A stretch of DNA of 64,000 bases. Source: Lysobacter defluvii IMMIB APB-9 = DSM 18482 (lineage in GTDB: Bacteria > Pseudomonadota > Gammaproteobacteria > Xanthomonadales > Xanthomonadaceae). This document shows, one piece after another, positions 1-10,761 of this stretch. The notes under the pieces are model-generated. The model was not told where the DNA came from. It searched no databases and was given only the letters and a program-made list of their open reading frames with translations. A program made the translations under genes and the position numbers. The DNA is taken from positions 1 through 64,000 of the forward strand of contig NZ_KE384007.1 of NCBI RefSeq assembly GCF_000423325.1, given 5' to 3'. Within the stretch, counting starts at the first letter, position 1, and the number at the start of each line of letters is the position of its first letter.

Positions 1-1
1 A

Positions 2-1192
2 TTACTTGATGATCTTCGCCACCACGCCGGCGCCGACGGTGCGGCCACCCTCGCGGATCGCGAAGCGCAGGCCCTCGTCCATCGCGATCGGGTTGATCAG
101 CTCGACGGCCATCTTCACGTTGTCGCCCGGCATCACCATCTCCACGCCCTCCGGCAGCGTCACCGCGCCGGTGATGTCGGTGGTGCGGAAGTAGAACTGC
201 GGACGGTAGCCCTTGAAGAACGGGGTGTGGCGGCCGCCCTCGTCCTTGCTCAGCACGTACACCTCGGCCTCGAACTGGGTGTGCGGGGTGATCGAACCGG
301 GCTTGGCCAGCACCTGGCCGCGCTCCACGTCGTCACGCTTGGTGCCGCGCAGCAGCAGGCCCGCGTTGTCGCCCGCCTGGCCCTGGTCCAGCAGCTTGCG
401 GAACATCTCCACGCCGGTGACCGTGGTCTTGGTGGTCGGACGGATGCCGACGATCTCCACCTCGTCACCCACCTTGATGATCCCGCGCTCGATGCGGCCG
501 GTCACAACGGTCCCGCGGCCGGAGATCGAGAACACGTCCTCGACCGGCATCAGGAAGGTCTTGTCGACGTCGCGCTCCGGGGTCGGGATCCACTCGTCGA
601 GCGCGTCCACCAGCTTCATGATCGCCGGCACGCCGATGTCGCTCTGGTCGCCTTCCAGCGCCTTCAGCGCCGAGCCCTTGATGATCGGGGTGTCGTCGCC
701 CGGGAACTCGTACTTGGACAGAAGCTCGCGCACTTCCATCTCCACCAGCTCCAGCAGCTCCTCGTCGTCGACCATGTCGGCCTTGTTGAGGAACACCACG
801 ATGTACGGGACACCGACCTGGCGCGCCAGCAGGATGTGCTCGCGCGTCTGCGGCATCGGGCCGTCCGCGGCCGAGCACACCAGGATCGCGCCGTCCATCT
901 GTGCCGCACCGGTGATCATGTTCTTCACGTAGTCGGCGTGGCCCGGGCAGTCCACGTGCGCATAGTGGCGGGTCTCGGACTCGTACTCCACGTGCGAGGT
1001 CGAGATCGTGATGCCACGCGCCTTCTCTTCCGGCGCACGGTCGATCGCGTCGTAGGCGCTGAACTCGCCGCCGAAACGCTCCGCGCCCACCTTGGTCAGC
1101 GCCGCGGTCAGCGTGGTCTTGCCGTGGTCGACGTGACCGATGGTGCCCACGTTCACGTGCGGCTTGGTGCGCTCGAACTTACCCTTGGCCAT
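2..1192 (-). CDS. tuf: Elongation factor Tu
   Basis: GTPase that delivers aminoacyl-tRNA to the ribosomal A site in the cytoplasm. The 396-residue product has the usual EF-Tu length. The G1 loop GHVDHGKT lies at residues 19-26, followed by DCPGH near 81-85 and NKAD near 136-139, then domains 2 and 3 with the typical [13 protein letters not shown] stretch. The start ATG lies 40 bases downstream of the tRNA-Thr gene, so the gene is probably co-transcribed with the three tRNAs, as in the tyrU-glyT-thrT-tufB arrangement of Escherichia coli. The stop codon lies at the window edge but the reading frame is complete. A second tuf copy, usual in proteobacteria, is not visible here. Confidence 0.98.
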   Translation of the reverse strand: MAKGKFERTKPHVNVGTIGHVDHGKTTLTAALTKVGAERFGGEFSAYDAIDRAPEEKARGITISTSHVEYESETRHYAHVDCPGHADYVKNMITGAAQMDGAILVCSAADGPMPQTREHILLARQVGVPYIVVFLNKADMVDDEELLELVEMEVRELLSKYEFPGDDTPIIKGSALKALEGDQSDIGVPAIMKLVDALDEWIPTPERDVDKTFLMPVEDVFSISGRGTVVTGRIERGIIKVGDEVEIVGIRPTTKTTVTGVEMFRKLLDQGQAGDNAGLLLRGTKRDDVERGQVLAKPGSITPHTQFEAEVYVLSKDEGGRHTPFFKGYRPQFYFRTTDITGAVTLPEGVEMVMPGDNVKMAVELINPIAMDEGLRFAIREGGRTVGAGVVAKIIK

Positions 1193-1231
1193 GGCTTTTC
1201 TCGATGAAGTCGTACAGGGGTACGGTTGAGT

Positions 1232-1307
1232 TGGTGCTCACGACTGGAATCGAACCAGCGACCTCCTCCTTACCAAGGAGGTGCTCTACCGACTGAGCTA
1301 CGTGAGC
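1232..1307 (-). tRNA. thrT: tRNA-Thr (anticodon GGT)
   Basis: Cloverleaf on the minus strand, 76 bases with an encoded CCA end. The acceptor stem is GCTCACG paired with CGTGAGC. The anticodon stem CCTCC/GGAGG encloses loop TTGGTAA, giving anticodon GGT, which reads ACC/ACT threonine codons. It is the last tRNA before tuf. Confidence 0.96.
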
Positions 1308-1344
1308 GGGTTTGTGCCAGGCAGGCGCTTCGTCGCGGCATCAA

Positions 1345-1418
<74 letters not shown>

Positions 1419-1476
1419 GCCGGACACGCCTGCTTGGGTACTGCAACCGGAAACTGGTAAGGCATCCGGGTAAAGC

Positions 1477-1562
1477 TGGTGGAGGGAGGTGGATTCGAAC
1501 CACCGAAGGCGTAAGCCAGCAGATTTACAGTCTGCCCCCGTTGGCCGCTTGGGTATCCCTCC
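1477..1562 (-). tRNA. tyrU: tRNA-Tyr (anticodon GTA)
   Basis: Class II tRNA on the minus strand, 86 bases with a long variable arm and encoded CCA. The anticodon stem GCAGA/TCTGC holds loop CTGTAAA, giving anticodon GTA for tyrosine. It is the first gene of the tRNA-tuf transcription unit and begins about six bases after the predicted transcription start. Confidence 0.96.
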
Positions 1563-1574
1563 AGCGAGCCCGCA

Positions 1575-1603
1575 ATTCTGGCGACCCCCAAACGGGAAGT
1601 CAA
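1575..1603 (-). promoter_or_regulatory. Sigma-70 promoter of the tRNA-Tyr/Gly/Thr-tuf operon
   Basis: Read on the minus strand, the gap between ychF and tRNA-Tyr contains -35 TTGACT (1603-1598), a 17-base spacer and -10 CAGAAT (1580-1575). A GC-rich discriminator (TGCGGGC) follows, and an A6 tract lies just upstream of the -35. GC-rich discriminators are typical of stringently controlled stable-RNA promoters. The ychF stop codon ends only about 10 bases upstream of the -35. Confidence 0.7.
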
Positions 1604-1612
1604 CGCTTTTTT

Positions 1613-2704
1613 CTATACGTTGAAGCGGAAATGCAGGATGTCGCCCTCCTGCACGCGGTACTCCTTGCCTTCCAGGCGCAGCTTGCCGGCCTCGCGGGCG
1701 CCGGCTTCCCCGCGATAGCGGATGAAGTCGTCGTAGGCGATGGTCTCGGCGCGGATGAAGCCCTTCTCGAAATCGGTGTGGATCACCGCCGCCGCCTGCG
1801 GCGCGGTGGAGCCGGCCTTCACCGTCCAGGCGCGGACTTCCTTCACGCCCGCGGTGAAGTAGGTCTGCAGGCCCAGCAGGGTGTAGGCGGCGCGTATGAC
1901 CCGGTTCAGCCCCGGCTCGTCCAGGCCCAGGTCGGCCAGGAACGCGTCGCGGTCCTCGTCGTCGAGTTCGCTGAGTTCCTCCTCGATGGCGGCCGAGACC
2001 GGTACCACCTCGGCGCCCCCCGCCGCGGCATGGCGGCGCACCGCCTCCAGGTGCGGGTTGTCCTCGAACCCGCCCTCGAGCACGTTGGCCACGTACATCA
2101 CCGGCTTGAGCGTGAGCAGGAACAGGTCGCGGATGGCCGCGCGGTCGTCGTCGGACAGGTCCAGCGCGCGTACCGCGGTGCCTTCGGCCAGCCCGTCGCG
2201 CACCCGGCCGAGCACCTCGACGCGGACCTTCGCGTCCTTGTCGCCGGACTTGGCGTTGCGCTCGGCGCGCTGCAGTGCGCGCTCGACCGAATCCAGGTCG
2301 GCCAGGGCCAGCTCGGTGTCGATGGTCTCGATGTCGGAAATCGGGTCCACCTTTCCGGCGACGTGGACGATGTCGCCGTGCTCGAAGCAGCGCACCACGT
2401 GGCAGATCGCGTCGACCTCGCGGATGTGCGCCAGGAACTTGTTGCCCAGCCCCTCCCCGCTCGCCGCGCCGGCGACCAGGCCGGCGATGTCGACGAACTC
2501 GACCGCGGTCGGCACCACCTTCTGCGGCTTGATGATCTCCGCCAGCGCATTCAGGCGCGGGTCCGGCACCGGCACCACGCCGACGTTGGGCTCGATGGTG
2601 CAGAAGGGGAAGTTGGCCGCGGCAATGCCCGCCCGGGTCAACGCATTGAAGAGGGTCGATTTGCCGACGTTCGGCAGGCCGACGATGCCGCACTTGATGC
2701 CCAT
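1613..2704 (-). CDS. ychF: Obg-like ATPase YchF
   Basis: Ribosome-associated P-loop ATPase of the Obg/YchF family, linked to translation and negative control of the oxidative stress response in Escherichia coli. The 363-residue product has the same length as the E. coli protein. The Walker A loop GLPNVGKS lies at residues 9-16, with a coiled-coil-like middle and a C-terminal TGS domain ([14 protein letters not shown] onward). The ATG overlaps the stop of pth by one base (TGATG), so translation is probably coupled to pth. YchF next to Pth is a widely conserved order. Confidence 0.97.
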   Translation of the reverse strand: MGIKCGIVGLPNVGKSTLFNALTRAGIAAANFPFCTIEPNVGVVPVPDPRLNALAEIIKPQKVVPTAVEFVDIAGLVAGAASGEGLGNKFLAHIREVDAICHVVRCFEHGDIVHVAGKVDPISDIETIDTELALADLDSVERALQRAERNAKSGDKDAKVRVEVLGRVRDGLAEGTAVRALDLSDDDRAAIRDLFLLTLKPVMYVANVLEGGFEDNPHLEAVRRHAAAGGAEVVPVSAAIEEELSELDDEDRDAFLADLGLDEPGLNRVIRAAYTLLGLQTYFTAGVKEVRAWTVKAGSTAPQAAAVIHTDFEKGFIRAETIAYDDFIRYRGEAGAREAGKLRLEGKEYRVQEGDILHFRFNV

Positions 2705-3294
2705 CAGTTCTTGCCCGTGTGGAGGCGCTTCATGGCCTCGTTGAAATCGCCCTCGATCGCCAGCGGGAGCACGTCCAGGGCGTCGTCGATGGCGCGGAGG
2801 ATGAGGGTCTCGTCCTCACCCGAGGGCCGCCCGAGCACCCAGGGGGTGACGCGGTCCTTGTGGCCGGGATGGCCGATGCCGATGCGCAGGCGGTGGAAGC
2901 GCCCGTGCCCGAGCAGCTTCATGGTGTCGCGAAGGCCGTTCTGGCCGCCATGGCCACCGTCGAACTTCAGCCGCGCGGTGCCCGGCGGCAGGTCCAGCTC
3001 GTCGTGGGCCACCAGGGCCTGCTCCGGTTCCAGCTTCCAGTACCGCAGCGCGGCGGCGACGGACTTGCCGGATAGGTTCATGAACGTCGCCGGCTTGAGC
3101 AGGCGCACGGTGCGCCCGCCCACGCTGGCCTGCGCGGTCTCGCCGAATACCTTGGCGTCCACGCTGAAGCGGACGCCCAGGGCGTCCGCGACGGAATCGA
3201 TGAACCAGGACCCGGCGTTGTGCCGGGTCCTGGCGTAGTCGGCGCCGGGATTGCCCAGGCCGACGATCAGGCCGAGGCCGTCGCTTCCGGTCAC
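2704..3294 (-). CDS. pth: Peptidyl-tRNA hydrolase
   Basis: Cytoplasmic esterase that recycles tRNA from prematurely released peptidyl-tRNA. The product has 196 residues from a GTG start. Catalytic and substrate-contact residues of the family are visible: N15 in GLGNPG, catalytic H25 in RTRHNAG, N73 in FMNLSG and D98 in [12 protein letters not shown] chose the GTG at 3294 because it overlaps the rplY stop as GTGA and places GLGNPG at the expected distance from the N terminus. A longer in-frame extension runs antisense-free through rplY and has no family support. The operon order rplY-pth-ychF is common in proteobacteria. Confidence 0.96.
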   Translation of the reverse strand: MTGSDGLGLIVGLGNPGADYARTRHNAGSWFIDSVADALGVRFSVDAKVFGETAQASVGGRTVRLLKPATFMNLSGKSVAAALRYWKLEPEQALVAHDELDLPPGTARLKFDGGHGGQNGLRDTMKLLGHGRFHRLRIGIGHPGHKDRVTPWVLGRPSGEDETLILRAIDDALDVLPLAIEGDFNEAMKRLHTGKN

Positions 3295-3932
3295 TCGCCG
3301 GCCGACTCGCCTTCGGCGTCCTCGCTGCCTTCCTCGTCCTCGGCACCGCCACCGGTGCGGCCCTTGCGGGCGACGACTACGGCGATGTCCTGGTCCGGAC
3401 CCAGGGCCAGGGCCGGGATCTCGACGCCTTCCGGCAGCTGCAGCTGCGACAGGTGGATGATGTCGCCCAGCTCCAGGTTGGCCAGGTCGACGACGATGTT
3501 CTCCGGCAGGTCCTTCGGCAGGCAGCTGACCTCGACCTGGTTCAGCTCCTTCATCACGATCACCTCGGCGCTCTTGCCGGCCGGGGAGATCTCCTCGTTG
3601 ATGAAGTGCAGCGGCACCTCGGTGCGCAGGGCCTGGTTCTGGTCGATGCGCTGGAAGTCCAGGTGCATGATGACCTGCTTGTACGGGTGGCGCTGGATGT
3701 CGCGCAGGATCACGCTCTCGGCCTTGCCGTCGACTTCCAGGTTCAGGATCGAGGAGTAGAACCACTCGTTCTGCTGCGCCAGCCAGATCTTCTCCTGGTC
3801 CAGCTGGACCAGCTGCGGCTCGGCATTGCCGCCGTAGATGATGGCCGGGATGGCCCCTTCGCGACGCAGGCGGCGGCTCGCACCCTTACCCTCGACGCTG
3901 CGGCCCGTGGCCTTGATGGTGTGTTCGGACAT
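3291..3932 (-). CDS. rplY: 50S ribosomal protein L25/general stress protein Ctc
   Basis: 5S rRNA-binding ribosomal protein of the long (CTC/TL5) type. The 213 residues comprise an N-terminal L25 barrel, with the YGGNAEPQLVQLDQ region near residues 33-46, and a C-terminal TL5-like domain. A very acidic tail (EDEEGSEDAEGES) ends the protein. E. coli L25 has only the first domain, so the length identifies the two-domain form. The start ATG is 102 bases downstream of prs on the same strand, and pth overlaps the stop by four bases. Confidence 0.96.
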   Translation of the reverse strand: MSEHTIKATGRSVEGKGASRRLRREGAIPAIIYGGNAEPQLVQLDQEKIWLAQQNEWFYSSILNLEVDGKAESVILRDIQRHPYKQVIMHLDFQRIDQNQALRTEVPLHFINEEISPAGKSAEVIVMKELNQVEVSCLPKDLPENIVVDLANLELGDIIHLSQLQLPEGVEIPALALGPDQDIAVVVARKGRTGGGAEDEEGSEDAEGESAGE

Positions 3933-4034
3933 TTCGGTTTGCTCGATTGGTACAGCGATGGACCGCCTCGCGGCGGCGTGGAAGGTTCGCCCGCGACCAG
4001 GCGAACCGGAAACGGATCAGTGTAACGCCGCGCG

Positions 4035-4994
4035 TCAGTCGACGTAGAGCGAGCTGACCGATTCGCCGAAGGCGATGCGGCGGATGGTCTCGGCCAGCAG
4101 CTCGGCCACGCTGAGCTGGCGCACCCGGCCGCACTCGCGCGCGGCCTGGCTCAGCGGGATGGTGTCGGTGACCACCAGCTCGTCGAGCTGGGAGCTGCCG
4201 ATGTTGCTGATCGCCGCGCCCGACAGCACCGGGTGGGTGCAGTAGGCGACGACCTTGGTGGCGCCGTTGGCCTTGAGGGCGGCCGCCGCGGCGCACAGGG
4301 TGCCGGCGGTGTCGACGATGTCGTCGACCAGCACGCAGGTCTTGCCCTGCACGTCGCCGATGATGTTCATCACCGTGGCCACGTTGGCGCGGGGGCGGCG
4401 CTTGTCGATGATCGCCAGGTCGGCGTCGTCCAGGCGCTTGGCGATCGCCCGGGCGCGGACCACGCCGCCCACGTCGGGGCTGACCACCACCATGTTGTCG
4501 GTGCCGTGCGCGCGCCAGATGTCGGCCAGCAGCAGCGGCGAGGCGTAGACGTTGTCGACCGGGATGTCGAAGAAGCCCTGGATCTGGTCGGCGTGCAGGT
4601 CGATGGTCAGCACCCGGTCGCAGCCGACCGCGCTGAACATGCTGGCGGCGACCTTGGCGGTGATCGCCACCCGCGACGAGCGCGGCCGGCGGTCCTGCCT
4701 GGCATAGCCGAAATACGGCACCACGGCCGTCACCGAGGCGACCGAGGCGCGCTTGAGGGCATCGACCAGCACCAGCAGCTCGACCAGGTTCTCCGCGCTG
4801 GGCGCGCAGGTGGGCTGGATGACGAAGACCTCCTGGCGGCGGACGTTCTCCTCGATCTCCACCTGGACCTCGCCGTCGGAGAACCGGCTGACGAGCGCCT
4901 TGCCCAGGCGCACGCCGAGCTCGCGGCACACGGACTCGGCCAGGGGGCGGTTTGCGTTCCCGCTGAATACCAGGAGGTTGCGATCGGTGTGCAT
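4035..4994 (-). CDS. prs: Ribose-phosphate pyrophosphokinase
   Basis: Makes PRPP from ribose 5-phosphate and ATP for nucleotide, histidine and tryptophan synthesis. The 319-residue product matches the family length. Visible motifs are the flexible-loop region [10 protein letters not shown] near residue 100, the metal-binding [11 protein letters not shown] and the PRPP loop [12 protein letters not shown] near 218-229. The gene lies between tRNA-Gln upstream and rplY downstream. This is the conserved lolB-ispE-tRNA-prs-rplY-pth order. Confidence 0.98.
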   Translation of the reverse strand: MHTDRNLLVFSGNANRPLAESVCRELGVRLGKALVSRFSDGEVQVEIEENVRRQEVFVIQPTCAPSAENLVELLVLVDALKRASVASVTAVVPYFGYARQDRRPRSSRVAITAKVAASMFSAVGCDRVLTIDLHADQIQGFFDIPVDNVYASPLLLADIWRAHGTDNMVVVSPDVGGVVRARAIAKRLDDADLAIIDKRRPRANVATVMNIIGDVQGKTCVLVDDIVDTAGTLCAAAAALKANGATKVVAYCTHPVLSGAAISNIGSSQLDELVVTDTIPLSQAARECGRVRQLSVAELLAETIRRIAFGESVSSLYVD

Positions 4995-5016
4995 GGCGGC
5001 TGCTGGTTGTGCAATC

Positions 5017-5093
5017 TGGCAGGGGCGGCAGGATTCGAACCTGCGGATGCCGGGATCAAAACCCGGTGCCTTGGACCACTTGGCGACGCCCCT
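5017..5093 (-). tRNA. tRNA-Gln (anticodon TTG)
   Basis: Cloverleaf on the minus strand, 77 bases with encoded CCA. The acceptor arm is AGGGGCG/CGCCCCT. The anticodon stem CCGGG/CCCGG encloses TTTTGAT, giving anticodon TTG for CAA glutamine codons. It sits seven bases after the ispE stop and 22 bases before the prs start, so it is probably excised from an ispE-prs transcript. Confidence 0.96.
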
Positions 5094-5100
5094 TTAGACG

Positions 5101-5997
5101 TCAGGCCGGCACCTGCGGCGCAGGAACCGGGAAACCCCGTCCTTCGAGCGCATCCAGCAGCGGCGAGCGCGGCGCACCGGCCGCCACCCGGGGAGCGAGC
5201 CCCGTCGGCACCTGCGCCAGCGCTGCTTCGGCCTCCGCCCGGGTGGCGAATTCGACGAAGCAGCCGCTACCGGACCCGGTCAGGCGGGGCCTGCCGAAGC
5301 GCGCCAGGGCCGCGAAGGCGGCGTCCACCGCCGGTTCGCGCCCGCGCAGCACCGGCTCGAAGGCATTCCCGAGCTGCCGGCCCGAAGCGAAGTCCGCTAT
5401 TGTCACGGGCGCCGCGTCACGCGTCAATTCAGGGGCCTGGAACAGTTCCGCGGTCGGGACCTGCACGCCCGGGTCGACCAGCAAATACCACGCCGGCGGC
5501 AGCCGGAGTGGCTCCAGCCGTTCCCCCACCCCTTCGGCCCAGGCGTTGGCACCGTGGACGAACACCGGGACGTCCGCGCCCAGGCCGAGGCCGATCCGTG
5601 CAAGCCGCTCGACCGTGCTCCCGGTCCCCCACAGCGCGTCCAGCGCGCGCAGCACCGTCGCGGCATCGGAGGAGCCACCTCCGAACCCGCCCCCCGCCGG
5701 GATGCGCTTGTCGACGCCGATGTCGGCGCCGAGGGGGGTACCCGTGGCCGCCTGGAGCGCCCGCGCGGCGCGGACCACCAGGTCGTCCTCCGGCGCCACC
5801 CCGGGCACGGTGTCGCCGTGGCGCTCGATCCGCCCGTCCGAGCGCACCCGCAGGTGGACGGTGTCGCCCCAGTCCAGCAGCCGGAACACGGTCTGCAGCA
5901 GGTGGTAGCCGTCCGCGCGGCGGCCCGGGATCCGCAGGAACAGGTTCAGCTTGGCCGGCGCCGGCCAGGCGCTCCAGCCGTCGCCGCCCGGGCTCAT
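5101..5997 (-). CDS. ispE: 4-diphosphocytidyl-2-C-methyl-D-erythritol kinase
   Basis: GHMP-family kinase that phosphorylates CDP-ME in the MEP pathway of isoprenoid synthesis. The product has 298 residues with start ATG at 5997, chosen because it overlaps the lolB stop as ATGA. Another in-frame start lies at 6015. Expected residues are K16 in [11 protein letters not shown]32 in DGYHLL, the ATP-binding loop [13 protein letters not shown] near 100-111 and the catalytic D142 in LGADVPVF. Overlap with lolB indicates coupled translation. Confidence 0.96.
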   Translation of the reverse strand: MSPGGDGWSAWPAPAKLNLFLRIPGRRADGYHLLQTVFRLLDWGDTVHLRVRSDGRIERHGDTVPGVAPEDDLVVRAARALQAATGTPLGADIGVDKRIPAGGGFGGGSSDAATVLRALDALWGTGSTVERLARIGLGLGADVPVFVHGANAWAEGVGERLEPLRLPPAWYLLVDPGVQVPTAELFQAPELTRDAAPVTIADFASGRQLGNAFEPVLRGREPAVDAAFAALARFGRPRLTGSGSGCFVEFATRAEAEAALAQVPTGLAPRVAAGAPRSPLLDALEGRGFPVPAPQVPA

Positions 5998-6644
5998 CCG
6001 TCGACGCCCATCCACTCATCCACCACCAGCCGCACCCGGGCCTCGCCGCGCGTGGCCTCCACGCGATCGGGAAGCACCGGCCCGGCACGGGTCCCATCCC
6101 CGGCGGCGGGAGGCCAGTGGTACTGGATGCGCCAGCCGTCCTGCTCCATGTACCGCGGCAGGCCGTCGGTGCCGTATTCGATGCGGGCCGGCCCCAGGGC
6201 GGGTTCGCGCAGGCCGCGGATCCAGGCCGGCAGCGCACGCAGGGGCACGTCCCAGCCGGTGGCCTCGAGCAGGAGCATGCGCGCGTCGAAGCCGCGCCTC
6301 GGGCCGCCCTCCACGCCCTCCAGCAGGGCGCCGTCGGGCCCGGCGGACAGGCGCCAGCCCTGGCGCGTGACCGGCGCGCTGACCGACACCTCGAAGCCGT
6401 CGCCCCGCTGCTGCCAATCCAGGCGCCCGCTGCCACCGCGCCCGGCGTTGGAGGCGGCGATGCGGCCGCCCAGCGACCACTCGGTGTCCGCGGCCAGGGC
6501 CTGCTCGCGCGCCTGCTGGGCGGCCTCGAACCGGGCGCGCAGCGCCGGGTCCTCGACCGCGGGGGCACGCGGCGGCGGCGCGCTGGCGCAGGCGGCGAAC
6601 AGGGACGCCACGCAAAGCGCGGCCAGCAGGCGGATCGTGTTCAT
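5994..6644 (-). CDS. lolB: Outer-membrane lipoprotein receptor LolB
   Basis: Accepts lipoproteins from LolA and inserts them in the outer membrane. The product has 216 residues. The signal peptide runs to residue 18 and the lipidated cysteine is C19 in FAAC. The mature part shows the LolB pattern: [24 protein letters not shown] and a C-terminal beta strand [10 protein letters not shown]. The start at 6644 overlaps the upstream TPR gene as ATGA. Clustering with ispE and hemA is typical of gammaproteobacteria. Confidence 0.93.
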   Translation of the reverse strand: MNTIRLLAALCVASLFAACASAPPPRAPAVEDPALRARFEAAQQAREQALAADTEWSLGGRIAASNAGRGGSGRLDWQQRGDGFEVSVSAPVTRQGWRLSAGPDGALLEGVEGGPRRGFDARMLLLEATGWDVPLRALPAWIRGLREPALGPARIEYGTDGLPRYMEQDGWRIQYHWPPAAGDGTRAGPVLPDRVEATRGEARVRLVVDEWMGVDG

Positions 6645-8356
6645 GCGCCGGTTTTCTCCAGGGCGCGCTGCAGCGCGCGGTTGTCCGGGTCGAGCCCGCG
6701 GGCCTGCTCGAACCATTCCCGCGCCTCGTCGCGGCGGCCCAGTACCCACAGCACCTCGGCCACGTGCGCGGCGATCTCGGCGTCCTTCTGCATCGAGAAG
6801 GCACGCCGCAGCTCCACCAGCGCTTCCTCGTGACGGCCGAGCCGGTGCAGCACCCAGCCGTAGCTGTCGATGATCGCGGCGTTGTCGGGTTCGGCGGCGC
6901 GGGCGCGGTTGATCAGCTCCAGCGCCTCCTGGTGGCGGTCGGTGCGGTCGGTGAGGGTGTACCCGAGTGCGTTGAGCGCGGCCACCGAATCGGGGTCGAT
7001 CACCAGCACCCGCCGCAGGTCGGCCTCGGCCCGGGCGATGTCGTCGCGCCGCTCCCAGGCCAGCGCGCGGGCGTAGAGGATCTCCGGGTCGTCGGGGAAT
7101 GCCGCCAGTCCGCGCGCGTAGGCCGCGGTCTCGGCGTCCAGCGCGTCGTCGTCGGCGTGCAGCGCGGCCTCCATGAGGTAGGCATCGCGCAGCACCTCCT
7201 CGGGCGCGTCGGCATCGGACTGCAGCTCGTGCAGGCGGGCGAAGGCCTCCTCGCCGCGCCCCAGCTCGTGCAGCACGCGCGTGCTGCGCAGGCGCGCCGT
7301 CCAGCGCTGCGGGCCACCGGGCACGCTCTGGTACCACTCCAGCGCCTGATCATGGAGTTCCAGGTACTCGGCGATCTGCCCCAGCAGCAGCCGGCGGCGC
7401 GGATCGGGGTCGGAAGCGCCCTCGCGCAGTTCCCCGTACAACGCGGCCAGCGCCTCGCGGTCCTCGGCCTTCGCCAGCAGCGAGGCGCGCAGGGCGTGGC
7501 TCTGCTCGTCCTGCGGACCCTGGGCGAGCACCCCGGCGGCGGCGGCGGGATCGCCCAGGGCGTCGTATTCCCAGGCCAGCGCGAGGCGCAGCGCAGTGTT
7601 CCCGGCGGCGCCGGGCGCCACCCGCGCCAGCACTTCGCGCGCCTCGTCCGCGCGGCCGGACTCACGCAGCTGGCTTGCATGCAGCAAGGCGACCCGCGGC
7701 TCGTCGGGGAACCGGTCCACGACGTCGGCAACGATGCGCTCGGCCAGCTCCTGCTCGCCCAGCCGCTGCGCCAGCCCACCCATGGCCAGCCAGGCCTGCA
7801 GTGAATCCGGGATCCGGCCTTCCTCCACCAGCCGGGCGAGGAGCGGCGCGGCGGCCTCCGGACCGGCGTCGGCGAGCACGCCGAGGGCGCGCCGCCAGCC
7901 CGCGTCCGCCGGCCCTTCCATCAGTGCACGCAGGTGGCGCATCGCGGCGCGCCGGCGCCCGTCGCGGATCGCCAGCGTGGCCTCCGCCGCGGCCAGGTCG
8001 AGCCCGTCCGCGCCGTGGTCGCGCCACAGCCCGAGTGCCCTGGCGGCGACCTCGTCGTCGCGGGCGAGCAGCGCGACCGCGGTCGCCCGCCGGGCGAGGT
8101 CGGCATCGCCGGTGATCCTGGCCGCCTCCAGGTAGTCCCGTCCGGCCTCCTCCAGGCGGCCGGCCTGCAACGCGAACTCGGCCCGGAGCAGCGGCTCGAG
8201 CGCGGCCGCCACGTCGACCTGCTCCTCCGCCGCGGACGCCGGGGCGAAGGCGAACAGCGCCACCGCCAGGAGCATGCCGCGGATGAACAGGCGCGTGCCC
8301 CGCTGCACGCGGGGGCCCGGACGCGGCGGCGGGGCCGGTAGAATGTCGGCTTTCAT
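6641..8356 (-). CDS. Exported tetratricopeptide-repeat protein
   Basis: Solenoid protein of up to 571 residues, with many TPR-like helical pairs from about residue 45 to the end. The clearest repeats are in the last 200 residues ([40 protein letters not shown]). A hydrophobic segment followed by ASA suggests export to the periplasm. The start is uncertain: ATG 8356 gives a long basic N terminus, GTG 8308 gives a near-ideal signal peptide, and ATG 8275 starts directly at the hydrophobic core. It precedes lolB with an ATGA overlap. TPR proteins in this position may aid lipoprotein or envelope assembly, but no specific partner is shown. Confidence 0.85.
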   Translation of the reverse strand: MKADILPAPPPRPGPRVQRGTRLFIRGMLLAVALFAFAPASAAEEQVDVAAALEPLLRAEFALQAGRLEEAGRDYLEAARITGDADLARRATAVALLARDDEVAARALGLWRDHGADGLDLAAAEATLAIRDGRRRAAMRHLRALMEGPADAGWRRALGVLADAGPEAAAPLLARLVEEGRIPDSLQAWLAMGGLAQRLGEQELAERIVADVVDRFPDEPRVALLHASQLRESGRADEAREVLARVAPGAAGNTALRLALAWEYDALGDPAAAAGVLAQGPQDEQSHALRASLLAKAEDREALAALYGELREGASDPDPRRRLLLGQIAEYLELHDQALEWYQSVPGGPQRWTARLRSTRVLHELGRGEEAFARLHELQSDADAPEEVLRDAYLMEAALHADDDALDAETAAYARGLAAFPDDPEILYARALAWERRDDIARAEADLRRVLVIDPDSVAALNALGYTLTDRTDRHQEALELINRARAAEPDNAAIIDSYGWVLHRLGRHEEALVELRRAFSMQKDAEIAAHVAEVLWVLGRRDEAREWFEQARGLDPDNRALQRALEKTGA

Positions 8357-8406
8357 CGCGCGCAGCTTAGCGCAAGGACCCCGGCCGGCCGCGCCGGCAT
8401 CGCCGC

Positions 8407-9675
8407 ATGAAACTGCTAGTCCTCGGCATCAACCACCAGACTGCGCCGGTCAGCCTGCGCGAGCGCGTGTCGTTCCCCGACGCGGCGCTGCCGCGTGCCC
8501 TCGCGGAGCTGCGTGGCCTGGACCGCGTGCGCGAGGCGGCGGTGCTGTCGACCTGCAACCGCACCGAGGTCTATGCCGTTGCCGAGGACGAGGATGGCGG
8601 CGAATCGGTCGCCCGCTGGCTGGCGCGGCAGGCCGGCGAGGAAGGCGCCTCGCTGCAGGATTACCTGTACCGCCACGTGGACGCGGACGCGGCGCGGCAC
8701 CTGTTCCGCGTCGCCACGGGCCTGGACTCGCTGGTGCTGGGGGAACCCCAGATCCTGGGGCAGGTGAAGCAGGCCTGGGCCGGCGCCCGCGGCACCGGGA
8801 GCCTGGGCGCGCAGCTGGACCGGCTGTTCCAGCACGCCTTCACCACCGCCAAGCGCGCCCGCACGGACACCCTGATCGGCGCCAACCCGGTGTCGGTGGC
8901 CTCCGCGGCCGTGCGCCTGGCGCAGGAGTCCTTCGCCCCGCTGGAGGACTCCACGGTGCTGCTGGTAGGCGCCGGCGAGACGATCGAACTGGCCGCACGG
9001 CACTTGTCGCAGGCGCGGGTGCGCCGCCTGCTGGTGGCCAACCGCACCCTGCTCCACGCCCAGGAACTCGCCAGCCGCCACGGCGGCGTGGCGCTGCCCG
9101 TGGCCGACATCCGCCAGCACCTGGGCGAGGCCGACGTGGTGATCTCCGCCACCGCGGCGCGCGAGCCGGTGCTCGGCGTGGAGCACTTCACCCACGCCCT
9201 GTCCCAGCGCAGGCACCGGCCGATGCTGGCCCTCGACCTGGCGGTCCCCCGCGACATCGCGCCGGCCGTCGGCGACCTGCGCGACGTGTACCTGTACACC
9301 GTCGACGACCTGGAGCGCTCGGTGGAGGACAACCGGCGCAGCCGCCGGGACGCCGCCCAGGCCGCCGAGGCGATCATCGACCTGCAGGTCGGCCGCTTCA
9401 TGGAGGGCGAGGCGGTACGTGCCGGCAGCGCGCCCGTGCGGCGGCTGCGCGCGCACGCGGAGGCCGCCCGCGAGGAGGTGCTCGGGCGCGCCCGGGCCCG
9501 CCTGGCGGCCGGCGAGGCGCCCGACGAGGTGCTCGCCTACCTGGCCCACACCCTGACCAACCGGGTGCTCCACACCCCCACCGTGGCCCTGCGCGAGGCG
9601 GCCGCCAATGGCGACCGAGAGCTGCTGCGCGCGGCGGGCCGCCTGTTTGGCGCCGAACCCGACCCCGACGCATGA
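8407..9675 (+). CDS. hemA: Glutamyl-tRNA reductase
   Basis: NADPH-dependent enzyme that commits glutamyl-tRNA to tetrapyrrole synthesis by the C5 route. The product has 422 residues, slightly longer than usual. The catalytic cysteine C50 lies in STCNRTE, followed by the NADPH domain ([16 protein letters not shown]) and a C-terminal dimerisation helix. It is transcribed divergently from the TPR-lolB-ispE operon, and its stop overlaps prfA (ATGA). A TAGAAT hexamer at 8339-8344 is a possible -10 element, without a convincing -35. Confidence 0.97.
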   Translation: MKLLVLGINHQTAPVSLRERVSFPDAALPRALAELRGLDRVREAAVLSTCNRTEVYAVAEDEDGGESVARWLARQAGEEGASLQDYLYRHVDADAARHLFRVATGLDSLVLGEPQILGQVKQAWAGARGTGSLGAQLDRLFQHAFTTAKRARTDTLIGANPVSVASAAVRLAQESFAPLEDSTVLLVGAGETIELAARHLSQARVRRLLVANRTLLHAQELASRHGGVALPVADIRQHLGEADVVISATAAREPVLGVEHFTHALSQRRHRPMLALDLAVPRDIAPAVGDLRDVYLYTVDDLERSVEDNRRSRRDAAQAAEAIIDLQVGRFMEGEAVRAGSAPVRRLRAHAEAAREEVLGRARARLAAGEAPDEVLAYLAHTLTNRVLHTPTVALREAAANGDRELLRAAGRLFGAEPDPDA

Positions 9676-10757
9676 ACCCGAACCTGCGACAGAAACTCGA
9701 GGTGCTCGCCGAGCGCCGGGAAGAGCTCGAGCGCCTGCTGGCCGAACCCGACGTGATCGGCGATGCGGCCCGGTTCCGGCAGCTGTCGCGCGAGTTCTCC
9801 CAGCTCGAGCCGCTCGCCGCGGCGCTCGCCGCCGAGGCGGCCGCGCGCGAGGACCTCGCCACCGCGCAGGCCATGCGCGCCGACCCCGAACTGCGCGAGC
9901 TCGCCGAGGAGGAGATCCAGGCGGCCAGCGCGCGCCTGGAGGAACTGGACGCCGAGCTGCTCGCCCACCTGGTGCCGAAGGACCCCCGCGACGAGGGCGA
10001 CCTCTACCTGGAGGTGCGCGCCGGCACCGGCGGCGACGAGGCGGCGATCTTCGCCGGCGACCTGTTCCGCATGTACTCGCGCTTCGCCGAGCGGCAGGGC
10101 TGGCGGGTGGAGGTCGAGTCGGCCAATCCCGGCGAGCACGGCGGCTTCAAGGAAGTGATCGCCCGCGTCGAGGGCCGGGGCGCCTATTCGAAGCTCAAGT
10201 TCGAGTCCGGCACCCATCGCGTCCAGCGCGTGCCGGAGACCGAGTCCCAGGGCCGGATCCACACCTCCGCGGCGACGGTGGCGATCATCGCGGTGGAACC
10301 GGAGGGCGAGCCGGTGGAGATCAACCCGGCGGACCTGAAGGTCGACACCTTCCGTTCCTCCGGTGCCGGCGGCCAGCACGTCAACAAGACGGATTCGGCC
10401 ATCCGCATCACCCACCTGCCCTCGGGCATCGTGGTCGAGAGCCAGACCGAGCGCAGCCAGCACGCCAACCGCGACAAGGCGATGAAGCGGCTGGCCGCGA
10501 CCCTGGCCGAGCGGCAGGCGGCGCAGGCCGCGGCGGCGATGGCGGCTGATCGCAAGCTGCAGGTCGGCTCGGGGGACCGGAGCCAGCGGATCCGCACCTA
10601 CAACTACCCGCAGGGCCGGATCACCGACCACCGCGTCGAGGGGCTGACCCTCTACGACCTGCCGAACGTGCTCGACGGCGGCCTCGATTCCCTCGTGGAG
10701 CGGCTGCAGGCCGAGCACCAGGCCGACGAGCTGGCGCGCCTCACCGGGGAAGGGTGA
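9672..10757 (+). CDS. prfA: Peptide chain release factor 1
   Basis: Terminates translation at UAA and UAG. The product has 361 residues, the family length. The GGQ motif is at residues 233-235 and the codon-recognition tripeptide at 188-190 is PET, where E. coli has PAT. The start ATG overlaps the hemA stop as ATGA. In many relatives prmC follows directly; here prmC lies about 14 kb away and an OGT-like gene takes that position. Confidence 0.98.
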   Translation: MNPNLRQKLEVLAERREELERLLAEPDVIGDAARFRQLSREFSQLEPLAAALAAEAAAREDLATAQAMRADPELRELAEEEIQAASARLEELDAELLAHLVPKDPRDEGDLYLEVRAGTGGDEAAIFAGDLFRMYSRFAERQGWRVEVESANPGEHGGFKEVIARVEGRGAYSKLKFESGTHRVQRVPETESQGRIHTSAATVAIIAVEPEGEPVEINPADLKVDTFRSSGAGGQHVNKTDSAIRITHLPSGIVVESQTERSQHANRDKAMKRLAATLAERQAAQAAAAMAADRKLQVGSGDRSQRIRTYNYPQGRITDHRVEGLTLYDLPNVLDGGLDSLVERLQAEHQADELARLTGEG

Positions 10758-10761
10758 GCCG

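Noticed and set aside
1541-3238. 565-residue open frame antisense to ychF and pth
   Set aside because: Crosses tRNA-Tyr and both genes; His/Val/Leu-rich shadow.
4233-6833. 866-residue open frame on the plus strand
   Set aside because: It runs antisense through prs, tRNA-Gln, ispE and lolB and reads as Arg/Ala/Pro/Gly/His-rich sequence. Long antisense frames are expected at this GC content.
8339-8344. TAGAAT as the hemA promoter -10
   Set aside because: No acceptable -35 hexamer, and it falls in the possible N-terminal coding region of the TPR gene; noted only in the hemA entry.
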